Assembly: GCF_014201805.1 (NCBI RefSeq) | Contig: NZ_JACHFK010000001.1 | Span: 496,001 to 560,000, forward strand | Direction of reading: 5' to 3' | DNA: 64,000 bases | From: Deinococcus metalli | GTDB taxonomy: Bacteria; Deinococcota; Deinococci; Deinococcales; Deinococcaceae | Notes under the pieces: model-generated | What the model saw: only the letters and a program-made list of their open reading frames with translations | Databases searched by the model: none | What the model was told of the DNA's origin: nothing | Shown here: positions 46,683 through 56,609 of the stretch, piece after piece | How positions within the stretch are numbered: position 1 is the stretch's first letter | How the letters are laid out: each line of letters begins with the position of its first letter | Made by a program: the position numbers and the translations under genes

Positions 46683-47733
46683 GGTCGTCACGCTGCCTGG
46701 CGACGGCATCGGCCCGGAGGTCACGGCGGCGGCCGTGCAGGTGCTGCGCGAGGTCGCGCCGGACGTGCAGATCGAGGAGCACGCCATCGGCGGCGTCGCC
46801 TACGACACGTACGGTGAACCCTTCCCGCAGCGCACCCGTGACGCCCTGCAAGGCGCCGACGCCGTGCTGCTCGGCACCGTGGGCGGCGCGCAGGACAGTG
46901 TGTGGAACACGCTGCCGCGCCCGCTGCGGCCGGAAAGCGGCCTGCTCGCGCTGCGCAAGGCGCTGGGCTGCTACGCGAACCTGCGCCCGGTGCGCGTGCA
47001 GCCGGGTCTGGAGCACCTGTCGCCGCTGAAGGCGGACCTCGCACGCGGCGTGGATATCCTGATCGTGCGCGAGCTGCTGGGCGGCGTGTACTTCGACGGC
47101 GACCGCAAGATCGACGGCGCGACCGCCTACAACACCATGCGCTACACCACGCCGGAGGTCGAGCGCGTGGCGCGCGTGGCGTTCTGGGCGGCCGAGCAGC
47201 GCAAGGGCCGCGTGACCAGCGTGGACAAGGCCAACGTGCTGGAGGTCAGCGAACTGTGGCGCCGGGACGTGACCGCCCTGCGTGACCGCGAGTACCGGGG
47301 CATCCACCTGAACCACGAGTACGTGGACTCGGTCGCCATGCTGATCGTGTCGGACCCCAGCCGGTACGACGTGATCGTCACCGAGAACCTCTTCGGGGAC
47401 ATCCTGAGCGACCTCGCCGCGGTGATTCCCGGCAGCCTGGGCCTGATGCCGAGCGCGTCCCTGGGCGACGGCGCGGGCCTGTTCGAGCCGATCCACGGCA
47501 GCGCGCCGGACATCGCCGGCAAGGGCGTCGCCAACCCGGCCGCCGCGATCATGAGCGCGGGCATGCTGCTGCGCCACGGCCTGAAGCGCCCGGAGGCCGC
47601 CAACCAGATCGACCGCGCGGTCGCGCTGGCCCTGCGCGCCCAGCCGACCCGCGACCTGGGCGGCACGGCCGACACGCAGAGTTTCACCCGCGCCGTGATG
47701 GACGCGCTGGAGACTTCGCCCGCCGTCGGGTAA
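46675..47733 (+). CDS. leuB: 3-isopropylmalate dehydrogenase
   Basis: 352 residues. NAD-dependent oxidative decarboxylase of leucine synthesis. It starts [13 protein letters not shown] and has the LeuB substrate segment [22 protein letters not shown], metal ligands in [17 protein letters not shown] and [17 protein letters not shown]. Homoisocitrate dehydrogenase differs in the RPExGLLxLRK region, so LeuB is favoured. It starts inside the leuD stop region. A terminator follows at 47745-47777. Confidence 0.94.
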
Positions 47734-47744
47734 GGCGCGCCGCA

Positions 47745-47777
47745 GCGGGGCAGGGGAGATCACCTCCTCTGCCCCGC
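47745..47777 (+). terminator. Terminator of the leucine operon
   Basis: GCGGGGCAG (47745-47753) pairs with CTGCCCCGC (47769-47777), with additional GGAG/CTCC pairing inside; 11 nt past the leuB stop and just before the convergent gene end. Confidence 0.75.
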
Positions 47778-47783
47778 CGCCGT

Positions 47784-48239
47784 TCACGTGGAGGGGGCGG
47801 TCAGCCGGCGGTGGTAGTTGACCTGGCCCAGGTGCCAGGTCAGGTGCCCGTGCAGGTGGATCAGGAAGTACCCGGACGTCATGCCCTCGGGAAAGCCGGG
47901 CAGGGCGCGCGGGTGCGGAGCGGCCAGCGTGGCCTCGTCCAGCCGCGACAGCGTGCTGCCGACCAGCGCGCGGACGCGCTCGACGCCGTCCAGCAGGTCG
48001 GCCCTCGGCACGTCCCGCCGCGCGAACTCGGCCGGGCGGTCGCGCTCGTATGGCACGCCGCCCAGATCGTCCCCGACGAACTGCGACAGGTTGCCGATCA
48101 GGTGCAGCGCAAGGTTCCCGGCCGGGTTCAGGATGTCGCCCTGCACCCGCCACAGCGACGCCTCGTCCGGGTAGGCGCGCAGTTCGCCGTGCAGGGCCAG
48201 CAGATCGCGGTCGTAGAGGGCCTGGAGGTCACGCAGCAT
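47784..48239 (-). CDS. DinB-like (DUF1572-type) family protein
   Basis: 151 residues. Predicted four-helix bundle of the DinB/YfiT type, with NLALHLIGNLSQFVGDDLGG and the histidine-rich HLHGHLTWHLGQVNYHR giving likely divalent-metal ligands. Members include thiol-dependent transferases of bacillithiol/mycothiol chemistry; D. radiodurans makes bacillithiol, so a thiol-transfer role is possible but not shown. Its start abuts the next gene only 25 nt away. Confidence 0.82.
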   Translation of the reverse strand: MLRDLQALYDRDLLALHGELRAYPDEASLWRVQGDILNPAGNLALHLIGNLSQFVGDDLGGVPYERDRPAEFARRDVPRADLLDGVERVRALVGSTLSRLDEATLAAPHPRALPGFPEGMTSGYFLIHLHGHLTWHLGQVNYHRRLTAPST

Positions 48240-48264
48240 GGTTCACGATACGGCCTGGCACACG

Positions 48265-48909
48265 TCAGTCCACTTTGCGGGCCACGGCGAGGTGGACCGT
48301 CGTGCGCGGCAGCTCCGGCCGGTCGCGGATGATGCGGCTGGCGTAGCGGTGGAAGATGTCCTCCAGTTCGCCGCGCAGCTCGGCCAGGGTCGCCGTGTCG
48401 AAGCGGCCGGTCATCCACAGGTTCAGGGCATTGCCCTCTGGCACCAGGATGTCCTGACCGATCAGGTCGGCCGGGAGTTCCTGCTGGGTCACGAGGCGGC
48501 CCTGGTACAGCCAGATGCGGATGGCCCAGCGCGACGAGACCTCGTCCGTGTCATGCACGATGGCTGCCTTCAGCGACGCCCACATGGGGCCGTAGGTGCG
48601 GTCCACGATCTCCTCGGCGGCGTAGCCGCCGGCGGGCAGCAGCACGAATTCGGCGGCGGTCACGCGGTAGAGCTGGCCGCGTGAGCGCACGCCGCGCCGC
48701 GGTGGCGCGTCTCCGACGCTCTCCAGGATGCCGGCCTGCACGTAGCGGCTGACCCAGTACGCCATCTGGTTGGCCTTCAGGCCCCGGTGCGCGGCGGCGT
48801 CTGCCACGGTGTGCGGCGCCTGGAAAAAGGGCAGCAGGGTCAGGGTGCGCTGGTGGTCGAGCAGCAGCCCGATCACGTCGGGGTCATCGATGATCAGGCG
48901 GTCGAGCAC
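48265..48909 (-). CDS. Winged-helix transcription regulator, unusual C-terminus
   Basis: 214 residues from a GTG at 48909. N-terminal winged helix (FQAPHTVADAAAHRGLKANQMAYWVSRYVQAGILESVG) of ArsR/DeoR-like shape, followed by about 130 residues with no family I recognise, possibly a ligand-binding region. The upstream region contains CAAAAC-N9-GTTTTG (48948-48968) and a 20-bp string also found before kamA. It is divergent from a tiny secreted repeat peptide. Autoregulation through the repeat is an inference. Confidence 0.7.
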   Translation of the reverse strand: MLDRLIIDDPDVIGLLLDHQRTLTLLPFFQAPHTVADAAAHRGLKANQMAYWVSRYVQAGILESVGDAPPRRGVRSRGQLYRVTAAEFVLLPAGGYAAEEIVDRTYGPMWASLKAAIVHDTDEVSSRWAIRIWLYQGRLVTQQELPADLIGQDILVPEGNALNLWMTGRFDTATLAELRGELEDIFHRYASRIIRDRPELPRTTVHLAVARKVD

Positions 48910-48947
48910 GGTGGGTCCCAGGGTAACAGGTGGGGTGCGGCCTCACT

Positions 48948-48972
48948 CAAAACGGAGCCTGTGTTTTGAATG
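48948..48972. promoter_or_regulatory. Candidate operator between regulator and repeat peptide
   Basis: Inverted repeat CAAAAC-N9-GTTTTG at 48948-48968. Read on the minus strand, 48972-48953 is CATTCAAAACACAG-GCTCCG, identical at 19 of 20 positions to 49940-49959 upstream of kamA. Confidence 0.5.
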
Positions 48973-49054
48973 ACCCGGTGTCTACAGTGCATGGCACGAG
49001 GACAGGACGTCCACAGCGCGCCGCGCCCGTCCGGCCTTCCCAGGAGCCACCGCC

Positions 49055-49237
49055 ATGACGAAGCTGACCACGACCGCCCTGATCGCCCTCGCCCTCCTGA
49101 CTGCCGGCACCGCCAGCGCGGCCCCCGGCCTGATGTTGAGTGACCGCGCCGGCTTCCTGGTCAGCGACCGGGCCGGGCTGCTGGTCTCGGACCGGTCCGG
49201 TTCCGTGACCGTGACGGGCCTGATGCTCTCCGACTGA
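49055..49237 (+). CDS. Tiny secreted peptide with SDRAG repeats
   Basis: 60 residues. Signal peptide with AxA-type cleavage near residue 22 (GTASAA-P). The mature part, about 38 residues, is built of an imperfect eight-to-nine-residue unit: LMLSDRAGF, LVSDRAGL, LVSDRSGS and a final LMLSD. AGGAG stands 8 nt before the ATG at 49055. I know no family. The gene is divergent from the winged-helix regulator and could be its target; possible roles include a signal, inhibitor or stress peptide, none proven. Confidence 0.65.
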   Translation: MTKLTTTALIALALLTAGTASAAPGLMLSDRAGFLVSDRAGLLVSDRSGSVTVTGLMLSD

Positions 49238-49294
49238 GGACACGCCGCATCCCGGTGGGCCCAGACGCACGGCGATCTGGGCCCATACCCTGTG

Positions 49295-49756
49295 TCATCT
49301 GGGCGGCAGCAGCAGCTTGCCCTCCAGCGGGGTGCTCAGGACGATGCTGGTGTCGCAGGTGAAGCCCATGGCGATCAGGTCCGTCAGCATCGCCTCCAGC
49401 GCGCCCACGTCCGGCACGGCGACCTTGAGGATGCAGGAGTTGTCGCCGGTCACGGAGTGGCACTCCAGCACGCCGTCGTGCTTGGTGGCCCAGCGCACCA
49501 GGGTGGGGTCGTTGCGGCCCGAGTCCTGCACGCCGATGAACGCGGTGATGGTGCGGCCCAGCGGCTTGCTCGCCACGCGGATGCCGTAGCCGAGGATCAC
49601 GCCCGCGTCCTCCAGGCGCCGGACGCGTTCGGTCACGGCCGGCGCGCTCAGGCCCACCCGGCGGCCGAGTTCACGCATGCTCAGTCGGGAGTCCGTCTGG
49701 AGTTCCTGCAGGATGCGGTGGTCGAGGGGATCGAGATTGCCGCCGGTCTGTCTCAC
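49295..49756 (-). CDS. Lrp/AsnC-family transcription regulator
   Basis: 153 residues from a GTG at 49756 with GGAG 8 nt upstream; the frame upstream of this is open but not homologous. Helix-turn-helix LDPLDHRILQELQTDSRLSMRELGRRVGLSAPAVTERVRRLEDAGVI and a RAM (ligand) domain with VTGDNSCILKVAV. Such regulators respond to amino acids. It is divergent from kamA, so lysine or a product of KamA is a plausible effector. Confidence 0.92.
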   Translation of the reverse strand: MRQTGGNLDPLDHRILQELQTDSRLSMRELGRRVGLSAPAVTERVRRLEDAGVILGYGIRVASKPLGRTITAFIGVQDSGRNDPTLVRWATKHDGVLECHSVTGDNSCILKVAVPDVGALEAMLTDLIAMGFTCDTSIVLSTPLEGKLLLPPR

Positions 49757-49939
49757 GCCGGGTGCTCCGGAGACCGTTCGGGGGCCGTCCGCGCGGCGTG
49801 GAGCAGGGGAGCGTCCGCGGGTGACGGAGCGGAGCAGTGGGGGAGCCGCATCACGACCGCATCCTAGCAAATGTAAGGTCGTCGGTGGCGTTTGCGAGGT
49901 TCCCGCGCGCCGAAGGTGGCATGTGAAGGGCAGGGCGCC

Positions 49940-49971
49940 CATTCAAAACACACGCTCCGCGCCTGGACAAT
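49940..49971 (+). promoter_or_regulatory. kamA promoter with shared 20-bp element
   Basis: CATTCAAAACACACGCTCCG at 49940-49959 contains a TTCAAA -35-like box (49942-49947), with GACAAT (49966-49971) 18 nt further as the -10. The same 20-mer, one base different, occurs upstream of the winged-helix regulator. The distance to the start codon (about 55-75 nt) is similar in both. Confidence 0.5.
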
Positions 49972-50013
49972 GGACGCACACCACGAGATTCGTCCCAGCG
50001 CACCGGAGGCCGC

Positions 50014-51441
<1,428 letters not shown>

Positions 51442-51449
51442 GCAAGAAT

Positions 51450-51956
51450 ATGAGCATGGGCGATCAACTGAAAATGATGAAGGATTTTCTCTCTACTGCT
51501 TCTGCCGAAGAATGGTTTTTCGTCGCCACGACAACGAATTACGACGACAAGGAACTGCTGCACTGGATGGTCGATCAGCCGATTTGTCCGCAGGCAGCGG
51601 CCCATGCAATTTATTGGATGATGGGTCCGGGATTTTATACAAAGTTTCGCAGTATTGATGACGTTTCGGACTGGGCGAAACCAACCCTCGTACTGCTTAG
51701 GGATACTGAAAAGAAATTTGCTGATGGCTTCTATGCAGAATCGGACATCGGGTTCGACCCTTCGGCCGACTCAATGAGTGAAACTGACTGGGTCGCCGAG
51801 TACCCCGAGAGTGCTGAAGGTATTCAGATTCCAACGTCGATGAAGGTGAAAACTCCTGGTCGCAAATTAAGCCATTCAGATATCCCTGAAGGCTGGGATG
51901 ACGGAATGCCCCCGCACGTTGTAGAAGCTGTCTGGAAAGAACTGGACAAGGAGTAA
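51450..51956 (+). CDS. DUF4274-like protein, AT-rich insertion
   Basis: 168 residues from the ATG at 51450. The WFFVATTTNYDD and LLHWMVDQPICPQAAAHAIYWMMGP segments recall DUF4274, a domain common among immunity-type proteins of polymorphic toxins. Base composition differs sharply from its neighbours: 27 of 60 bases are G or C in 51481-51540 against 46 of 60 in 51181-51240. The next gene's RBS lies at its end. It separates kamA from its aminotransferase and is probably acquired. Confidence 0.75.
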   Translation: MSMGDQLKMMKDFLSTASAEEWFFVATTTNYDDKELLHWMVDQPICPQAAAHAIYWMMGPGFYTKFRSIDDVSDWAKPTLVLLRDTEKKFADGFYAESDIGFDPSADSMSETDWVAEYPESAEGIQIPTSMKVKTPGRKLSHSDIPEGWDDGMPPHVVEAVWKELDKE

Positions 51957-51961
51957 TTCTC

Positions 51962-53323
51962 ATGACTACCCTTCCCAAACCCCGCCAGCCTGAACTCAAG
52001 ACCGCACTTCCTGGCCCCAAGACGGCCGCGATCATGGAGCGTGACGCCCGGCACCTCTCGACCTCGTACATGCGGCCGTACCCCTTCGTGCCGGATCACG
52101 GCGAGGGCGTGTGGCTGACTGACGTGGACGGAAACACCATGCTGGATTTCTTCGCGGGCATCGCGGTGTCCACGACCGGGCACGCGCATCCGCACGTGGT
52201 GAAGGCCGTGCAGGAACAGATCACGCGCTTCACGCACGTGTGCCTTACCGATTACCCGCAGGAGATCACGACCAGCCTCGCGGAGCGCATGGTGCGCCAC
52301 ATCGAGAAGCCCGGCGAGAAGTGGCGCGTGTTCTTTGGAAACAGCGGCGCGGAGGCGGTGGAGGCGGCGGTGAAGCTCGCCCGCAACCACACGAGGCGGT
52401 CTCACATCATCTCGACCATCGGGTCGTTCCATGGACGCACGTACGGGGCGATCACCCTGACGGGCAGCAAGACGAAGTACAAGCGGGGGTTCGGGCCGCT
52501 GCTGCCGAACGTGTCGCACGTGCCGTACCCGAATCCGTTCCGGCCTCCGCTGGGCGCGACGGCGGACACCTGCGCCCAGGCGGTGATCGACCACATCGAG
52601 GGGCTGTTCCAGACGGTGCTTCCGGCAGACGAGGTCGCGGCGATCATCGTCGAGCCCATGCAGGGCGAGGGCGGGTACATCGTGCCGCCGGCCGATTTCC
52701 TGCCGAAGCTGCGCGCCCTGTGTGACGCGCACGGCATCCTGCTGATCTTCGACGAGGTGCAGGCGGGCATGGGCCGTACGGGCAAGATGTACTCGTTCCA
52801 GCACTTCAACGTGCAGCCGGACATCGTGACGGTGGCGAAGGGAATCGCGTCGGGCATGCCCATCTCCGCCATGCTGGCGAAGGAGAGCGTGATGACGTGG
52901 CCCGTCGGATCGCACGGCAGCACGTACGGCGGGAACCCGGTGGCGGCGGCGGCAGCGCACGCGACCCTCGACCTGCTGGAGGGCGTGGTCAAGCACCCTG
53001 GCTGCGGCGCCAGCCTGATGGCCAACGCGCGGGACGTGGGCGCCTACATCCTGAGCGAACTGCGGACCATGCAGACCGAGTTTCCCTGCCTGGGCGACGT
53101 GCGCGGCGAGGGGCTGTTCATCGGGCTGGAGTTCGTGACGCCCGACGGCCGCCCGGACGGGAAACTGAGGGACGAGGCGAGCCTGGCGATGTTCGAGCGC
53201 GGTCTGCTGAACCTCGACTGCGGCGAGGCCGTGATCCGCATCAGCCCGCCGCTGATCCTGACGAGGGAAGACGCGGCGACCGGGCTGGAGATCATGCGGG
53301 AAACGCTGCGCGCCCTGCGTTGA
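51962..53323 (+). CDS. Class III PLP aminotransferase (acetylornithine/GABA type)
   Basis: 453 residues. Fold-type I omega-transaminase: LDFFAGIAVSTTGHAHP, GNSGAEAVEAAVKLAR, EPMQGEGGYIVPP, LLIFDEVQAGMGRTGKM and the PLP lysine in VTVAKGIASGMPISAM. The amine substrate cannot be read from sequence; next to lysine 2,3-aminomutase a role on beta-lysine or a later intermediate is plausible, while ornithine or GABA are alternatives. GGAG precedes the ATG. A perfect 13-bp terminator follows. Confidence 0.9.
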   Translation: MTTLPKPRQPELKTALPGPKTAAIMERDARHLSTSYMRPYPFVPDHGEGVWLTDVDGNTMLDFFAGIAVSTTGHAHPHVVKAVQEQITRFTHVCLTDYPQEITTSLAERMVRHIEKPGEKWRVFFGNSGAEAVEAAVKLARNHTRRSHIISTIGSFHGRTYGAITLTGSKTKYKRGFGPLLPNVSHVPYPNPFRPPLGATADTCAQAVIDHIEGLFQTVLPADEVAAIIVEPMQGEGGYIVPPADFLPKLRALCDAHGILLIFDEVQAGMGRTGKMYSFQHFNVQPDIVTVAKGIASGMPISAMLAKESVMTWPVGSHGSTYGGNPVAAAAAHATLDLLEGVVKHPGCGASLMANARDVGAYILSELRTMQTEFPCLGDVRGEGLFIGLEFVTPDGRPDGKLRDEASLAMFERGLLNLDCGEAVIRISPPLILTREDAATGLEIMRETLRALR

Positions 53324-53332
53324 GACGCACCC

Positions 53333-53365
53333 GGGCGGGCCGGTCATCTCACGACCGGCCCGCCC
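53333..53365. terminator. Shared terminator, aminotransferase and pheA
   Basis: A perfect 13-bp stem (GGGCGGGCCGGTC with GACCGGCCCGCCC) and 7-nt loop between convergent genes. Confidence 0.8.
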
Positions 53366-53377
53366 CTTTACGTGGAT

Positions 53378-54220
53378 TCAGCCCACGGTGTCGAGCGCGC
53401 GGGGGTACGAGCCGATGATCTTCGCGTAACTGGCCTTGCGGAGCACGCCGGCCAGCGCCTGCGCCACCTGCGGATCGCGGGCGTCGCCCTCGATGTCCAC
53501 GTACATCAGGTAGCTCCACGCGCGGTCGCGGCGCGGGCGGCTCTCGATGCGCGACAGGTTCAGGCCGCGCAGCTCGTTCAGCGTCTCGACCAGGAAGCCC
53601 GGCGTGTGGCGCACGGCGAACACCAGGCTGGTCTTGTGCGGCGCGTCCGACGGCGCGGGTTCGTGGCGGTGCAGGATCATGAAGCGCGTGTAGTTGAAGG
53701 GCTCGTCCTCGATGTTGCTCGCCAGGATGTTCAGGCCGTACAGCTCGGCTGCGCGGCTGCTGGCGATGGCGGCCAGGTCGCGCTCGCCGCTCTGCGCGAG
53801 GTTCTTGGCGCTGCCGGCGGTGTCGTGCGCGGCCACCGGCTGCCAGCCGTGCTTGCGGATCAGCACCGTGCACTGGTCCAGGGCGGGCTGCTGGCTGGCC
53901 ACGCGGCGGATGTCGTCCAGGCCGACGCCGGGCAGCGCCATCAGGCAGTGGGACACGCGCACGACCACCTCGCCCACCACGTGCAGGTCGGTTTCCGAGA
54001 GCAGGTCGATGGACTGGTGGATCGCGCCCATCAGCGAGTTCTCGACCGGCAGCACGCCGTACTCGGCCTCGCCGTTCTCGACGGCCTGCGCGACCTCGTG
54101 GAAGGTCGGGTAGCCGCGGGTGGCCGTGGTATGCGCGACGGCGTTCAGCGCGGCGATCTCGCCGTATGAGCCGGGATTGCCCTGGTAGGCGACGGTCAGG
54201 TCGGAGGCCGGCGTGGTCAT
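53378..54220 (-). CDS. pheA: Prephenate dehydratase
   Basis: 280 residues. Converts prephenate to phenylpyruvate for phenylalanine synthesis. The catalytic domain has [26 protein letters not shown] and the key NYTRF motif; an ACT domain with the phenylalanine-binding ESRP signature (RIESRPRRD) follows, so feedback inhibition is expected. There is no fused chorismate mutase. TAGCCT ends 6 nt before the ATG (leaderless). Confidence 0.95.
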   Translation of the reverse strand: MTTPASDLTVAYQGNPGSYGEIAALNAVAHTTATRGYPTFHEVAQAVENGEAEYGVLPVENSLMGAIHQSIDLLSETDLHVVGEVVVRVSHCLMALPGVGLDDIRRVASQQPALDQCTVLIRKHGWQPVAAHDTAGSAKNLAQSGERDLAAIASSRAAELYGLNILASNIEDEPFNYTRFMILHRHEPAPSDAPHKTSLVFAVRHTPGFLVETLNELRGLNLSRIESRPRRDRAWSYLMYVDIEGDARDPQVAQALAGVLRKASYAKIIGSYPRALDTVG

Positions 54221-54277
54221 GCCCGGAGGCTAGCGCAGCGTGCCGGCGGCGTCGCCGCGCGCGGGTAGACAGTCCGC

Positions 54278-55630
54278 TCAGCCCGCCCGCACGTCCCGGT
54301 GCAGGCGGTCGGCGGCGACCAGCAGCACGTCCCACACGCTGGAGAACGGCGGGGCGTACGCGAGGTCGCAGTCGAAGAGATCCTGCACGGTGGCGCGCTG
54401 CTGGAGCAGGGCGGCGACCACATCCACGCGTTTGGCGCTCAGGTGGCCGTGTGCGACGATCTGCGTGCCCAGCAGGCGGCCGCTGCCGCGCTCGGCGGTC
54501 AGGCGCACGTGGATGGGTTTGGCGTCGGCGTAGTACCCGGCGTGGTCTGTGCTGCTCACGTCCACCGAGTGCGCGTGCAGGCCCAGCGCGTCCGCCTCGG
54601 TCTGGGTGAGGCCGGTGCGGGCCACGCCCAGGGTGAAGGTCTTGAAGATGGCCGTGCCCAGGATGCCCGGAAAGGTGGCGTGCCCGCCGGCCATGTTCAC
54701 GCCGGCCACGCGGCCCATGCGGTTGGCGGTGAGCCCGAGCGGGATGTGCACCCGTCGCCGCGTGACGCGGTGCGTGGCCTCAGCGTTGTCGCCGGCCGCG
54801 TACACGCCGTCCACGCTGGTGAGCTGGCGGGCATCCACGGCGACCGCGCCGGTCTTACCGATCCGGGCGCCGGCGGCCCGCGCGAGCGCCGTGTTGGGCC
54901 GCACGCCGACCGACACGACCACCACGTCCGCGCGGACCAGCCCGGCGTCCGTCTGCACGCCCGTCACGCGGCCGCCCTTGCCGGTGAGCCCCGTCACGGT
55001 CACGCCGCAGCGGACGTCCACGCCGTGCTCCTCGACGACCGTGCGCACGCGCTGCTGGTACGGCGGGTCCAGCACGCGGCCGGCGATGTCCGGTCCCTTT
55101 TCCAGCATGACCACGCTCAGGCCGCGCGCCCGGAAGTTCTCGGCAAGTTCCAGGCCGATGTACCCCCCGCCGACGATGCACGCGCGCCGGGCGCCGTCCA
55201 GGCTGGCCTGGATGGCCTGGCCGTCCGGGATGTCCTTGAGGACGTGCACGCCGCTGAGGTCCGTGGTCGCCCAGTCGGGGCGGACCGGCGACACGCCGGT
55301 GGCGAGCAGCAGGCGGTCGTAGGGCTCCGTGACGGTGCGGCCCGCGTCCCGGTCGAGCACCGTGAGGGTGCGCGCGGCGGCGTCGATGCCCGTGACCTCG
55401 TGCCGCAGCCGCACGCCGATGCCGCGGGCACGCATCTGCTCGGGCGTGCGGGCGACCAGATCACCAAAGTCCTCGACGTCGCCGCCCAGCACGTAGGGCA
55501 GGCCGCACGCGCCGTAGCTGATCCACTCGCCGCGGTCGAACACCACGATCTGCGCGGCGGGGTCGAAGCGGCGGGCGCGGCTGGCGGCACTCATTCCGGC
55601 GGCCACGCCGCCCACGATCACGAGACGCAT
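54278..55630 (-). CDS. CoA-disulfide-reductase-like flavoprotein
   Basis: 450 residues. Single-cysteine pyridine-nucleotide disulfide reductase: FAD motif IVGGVAAGMSAASRAR, redox-active C42 in SYGACGLPY (the CoADR SYxxCGLPY motif), NAD(P) motif CIVGGGYIGLELAENF and GVYAAGDNAEA near the end. Members reduce CoA disulfide, NADH peroxide or polysulfide; which one applies here is not certain. No rhodanese domain is fused. TACGCT is 6 nt upstream. Confidence 0.9.
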   Translation of the reverse strand: MRLVIVGGVAAGMSAASRARRFDPAAQIVVFDRGEWISYGACGLPYVLGGDVEDFGDLVARTPEQMRARGIGVRLRHEVTGIDAAARTLTVLDRDAGRTVTEPYDRLLLATGVSPVRPDWATTDLSGVHVLKDIPDGQAIQASLDGARRACIVGGGYIGLELAENFRARGLSVVMLEKGPDIAGRVLDPPYQQRVRTVVEEHGVDVRCGVTVTGLTGKGGRVTGVQTDAGLVRADVVVVSVGVRPNTALARAAGARIGKTGAVAVDARQLTSVDGVYAAGDNAEATHRVTRRRVHIPLGLTANRMGRVAGVNMAGGHATFPGILGTAIFKTFTLGVARTGLTQTEADALGLHAHSVDVSSTDHAGYYADAKPIHVRLTAERGSGRLLGTQIVAHGHLSAKRVDVVAALLQQRATVQDLFDCDLAYAPPFSSVWDVLLVAADRLHRDVRAG

Positions 55631-55665
55631 GGGCCGAGCGTACCTCGGCCGTGAAGAGTGGGCCT

Positions 55666-56553
55666 TTACCGCCCGTACACCTGCGCCCAGTAGGTGGTGA
55701 ACACGGTGCCGGGCAGGCCGTTGTTCTCGTCCACGCCCACGCGCCTCCAGCGGGCGTCCATGATGATCCGGCAGTGCGGCGGGCTGTCCAGCAGCGCCCG
55801 CACCGCCTCATCGGGCGTCAGGGCGTCGTAGGCGAGTGTCTCGGCGACCTCGGCGTCCGGCCAGCCGGCGGCCTGGGCGCGCGTGGGCGGCGTGCTGCCG
55901 GTCACGGGGTTGACGTGGCCCCGGTAGTTGTACTGCGGCAGTTCCGTGACCTGCTGCGTGGCCGCCTGCGCCAGGGTGGCGTCCGCGGTCAGCGGCCCCA
56001 CCCCCGGATACAGCGTGTCGCCGCAGCGCTGGCCCTGGCGGCGGGCCTCGTTCAGGCCGCTTAGCATGGCGGCGTTCCACGTGGCCCTCGCGCTCAGGTC
56101 GAGTTCGGCGGGGCGGGCGTACACCAGCGCCGCGCGCGTTCCGTCCACGGCCACGCCGTAGCGCGGGTAACCCACCCGGTTCCCACACTGGTTCGCCAGC
56201 GAGTCGCGCACCTTCTCCCAGCTCGTCAGTTTCGGCACGAGCACCATGCCGGCCGCCTTGACCGGCAGCCCGGCGGCCGTGAAGGCGGCGCGGTCGATCT
56301 TGAAGCCGCGCAGCATCCGGCCTGCGAGGTCGTTCAGGCGCGGATCGGGGCGTGCGTCCTGCCCGCAGGCCTGGAAGTCCTGCTGCACCACCAGGGCGAA
56401 GGTCAGGGCGTCCGTGACGGGCTCGTTCGCTGCGAGCGGCCACGGCAGCGCGGCCAGCGCCTGCGTCGTCACGTCCGGAAGCTGCGCGTGGGCCGCAGAA
56501 CACAGGCCGAGCAGGGCGGCAAGGACGGAGAGGACAGGGGCGCAGCGGAACAT
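55666..56553 (-). CDS. Secreted CAP-domain (SCP/PR1) protein
   Basis: 295 residues. Signal peptide to about residue 23 (AAHAQ). The C-terminal half carries the CAP fold: ATWNAAMLSGLNEARRQG, YNYRGHVNPVTG, EVAETLAY and the signature PPHCRIIMDARWRRVGVD. The N-terminal half is a separate region with several cysteines (for example CGQDARPD, NQCG), possibly a second, degenerate CAP repeat. Bacterial CAP proteins are secreted with unknown substrates. Confidence 0.85.
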   Translation of the reverse strand: MFRCAPVLSVLAALLGLCSAAHAQLPDVTTQALAALPWPLAANEPVTDALTFALVVQQDFQACGQDARPDPRLNDLAGRMLRGFKIDRAAFTAAGLPVKAAGMVLVPKLTSWEKVRDSLANQCGNRVGYPRYGVAVDGTRAALVYARPAELDLSARATWNAAMLSGLNEARRQGQRCGDTLYPGVGPLTADATLAQAATQQVTELPQYNYRGHVNPVTGSTPPTRAQAAGWPDAEVAETLAYDALTPDEAVRALLDSPPHCRIIMDARWRRVGVDENNGLPGTVFTTYWAQVYGR

Positions 56554-56609
56554 TCATCCACTCTTCATCTCCGCGCCTTGCGGCGCCCTGACGCCGGCAA
56601 TCCTAAAGG

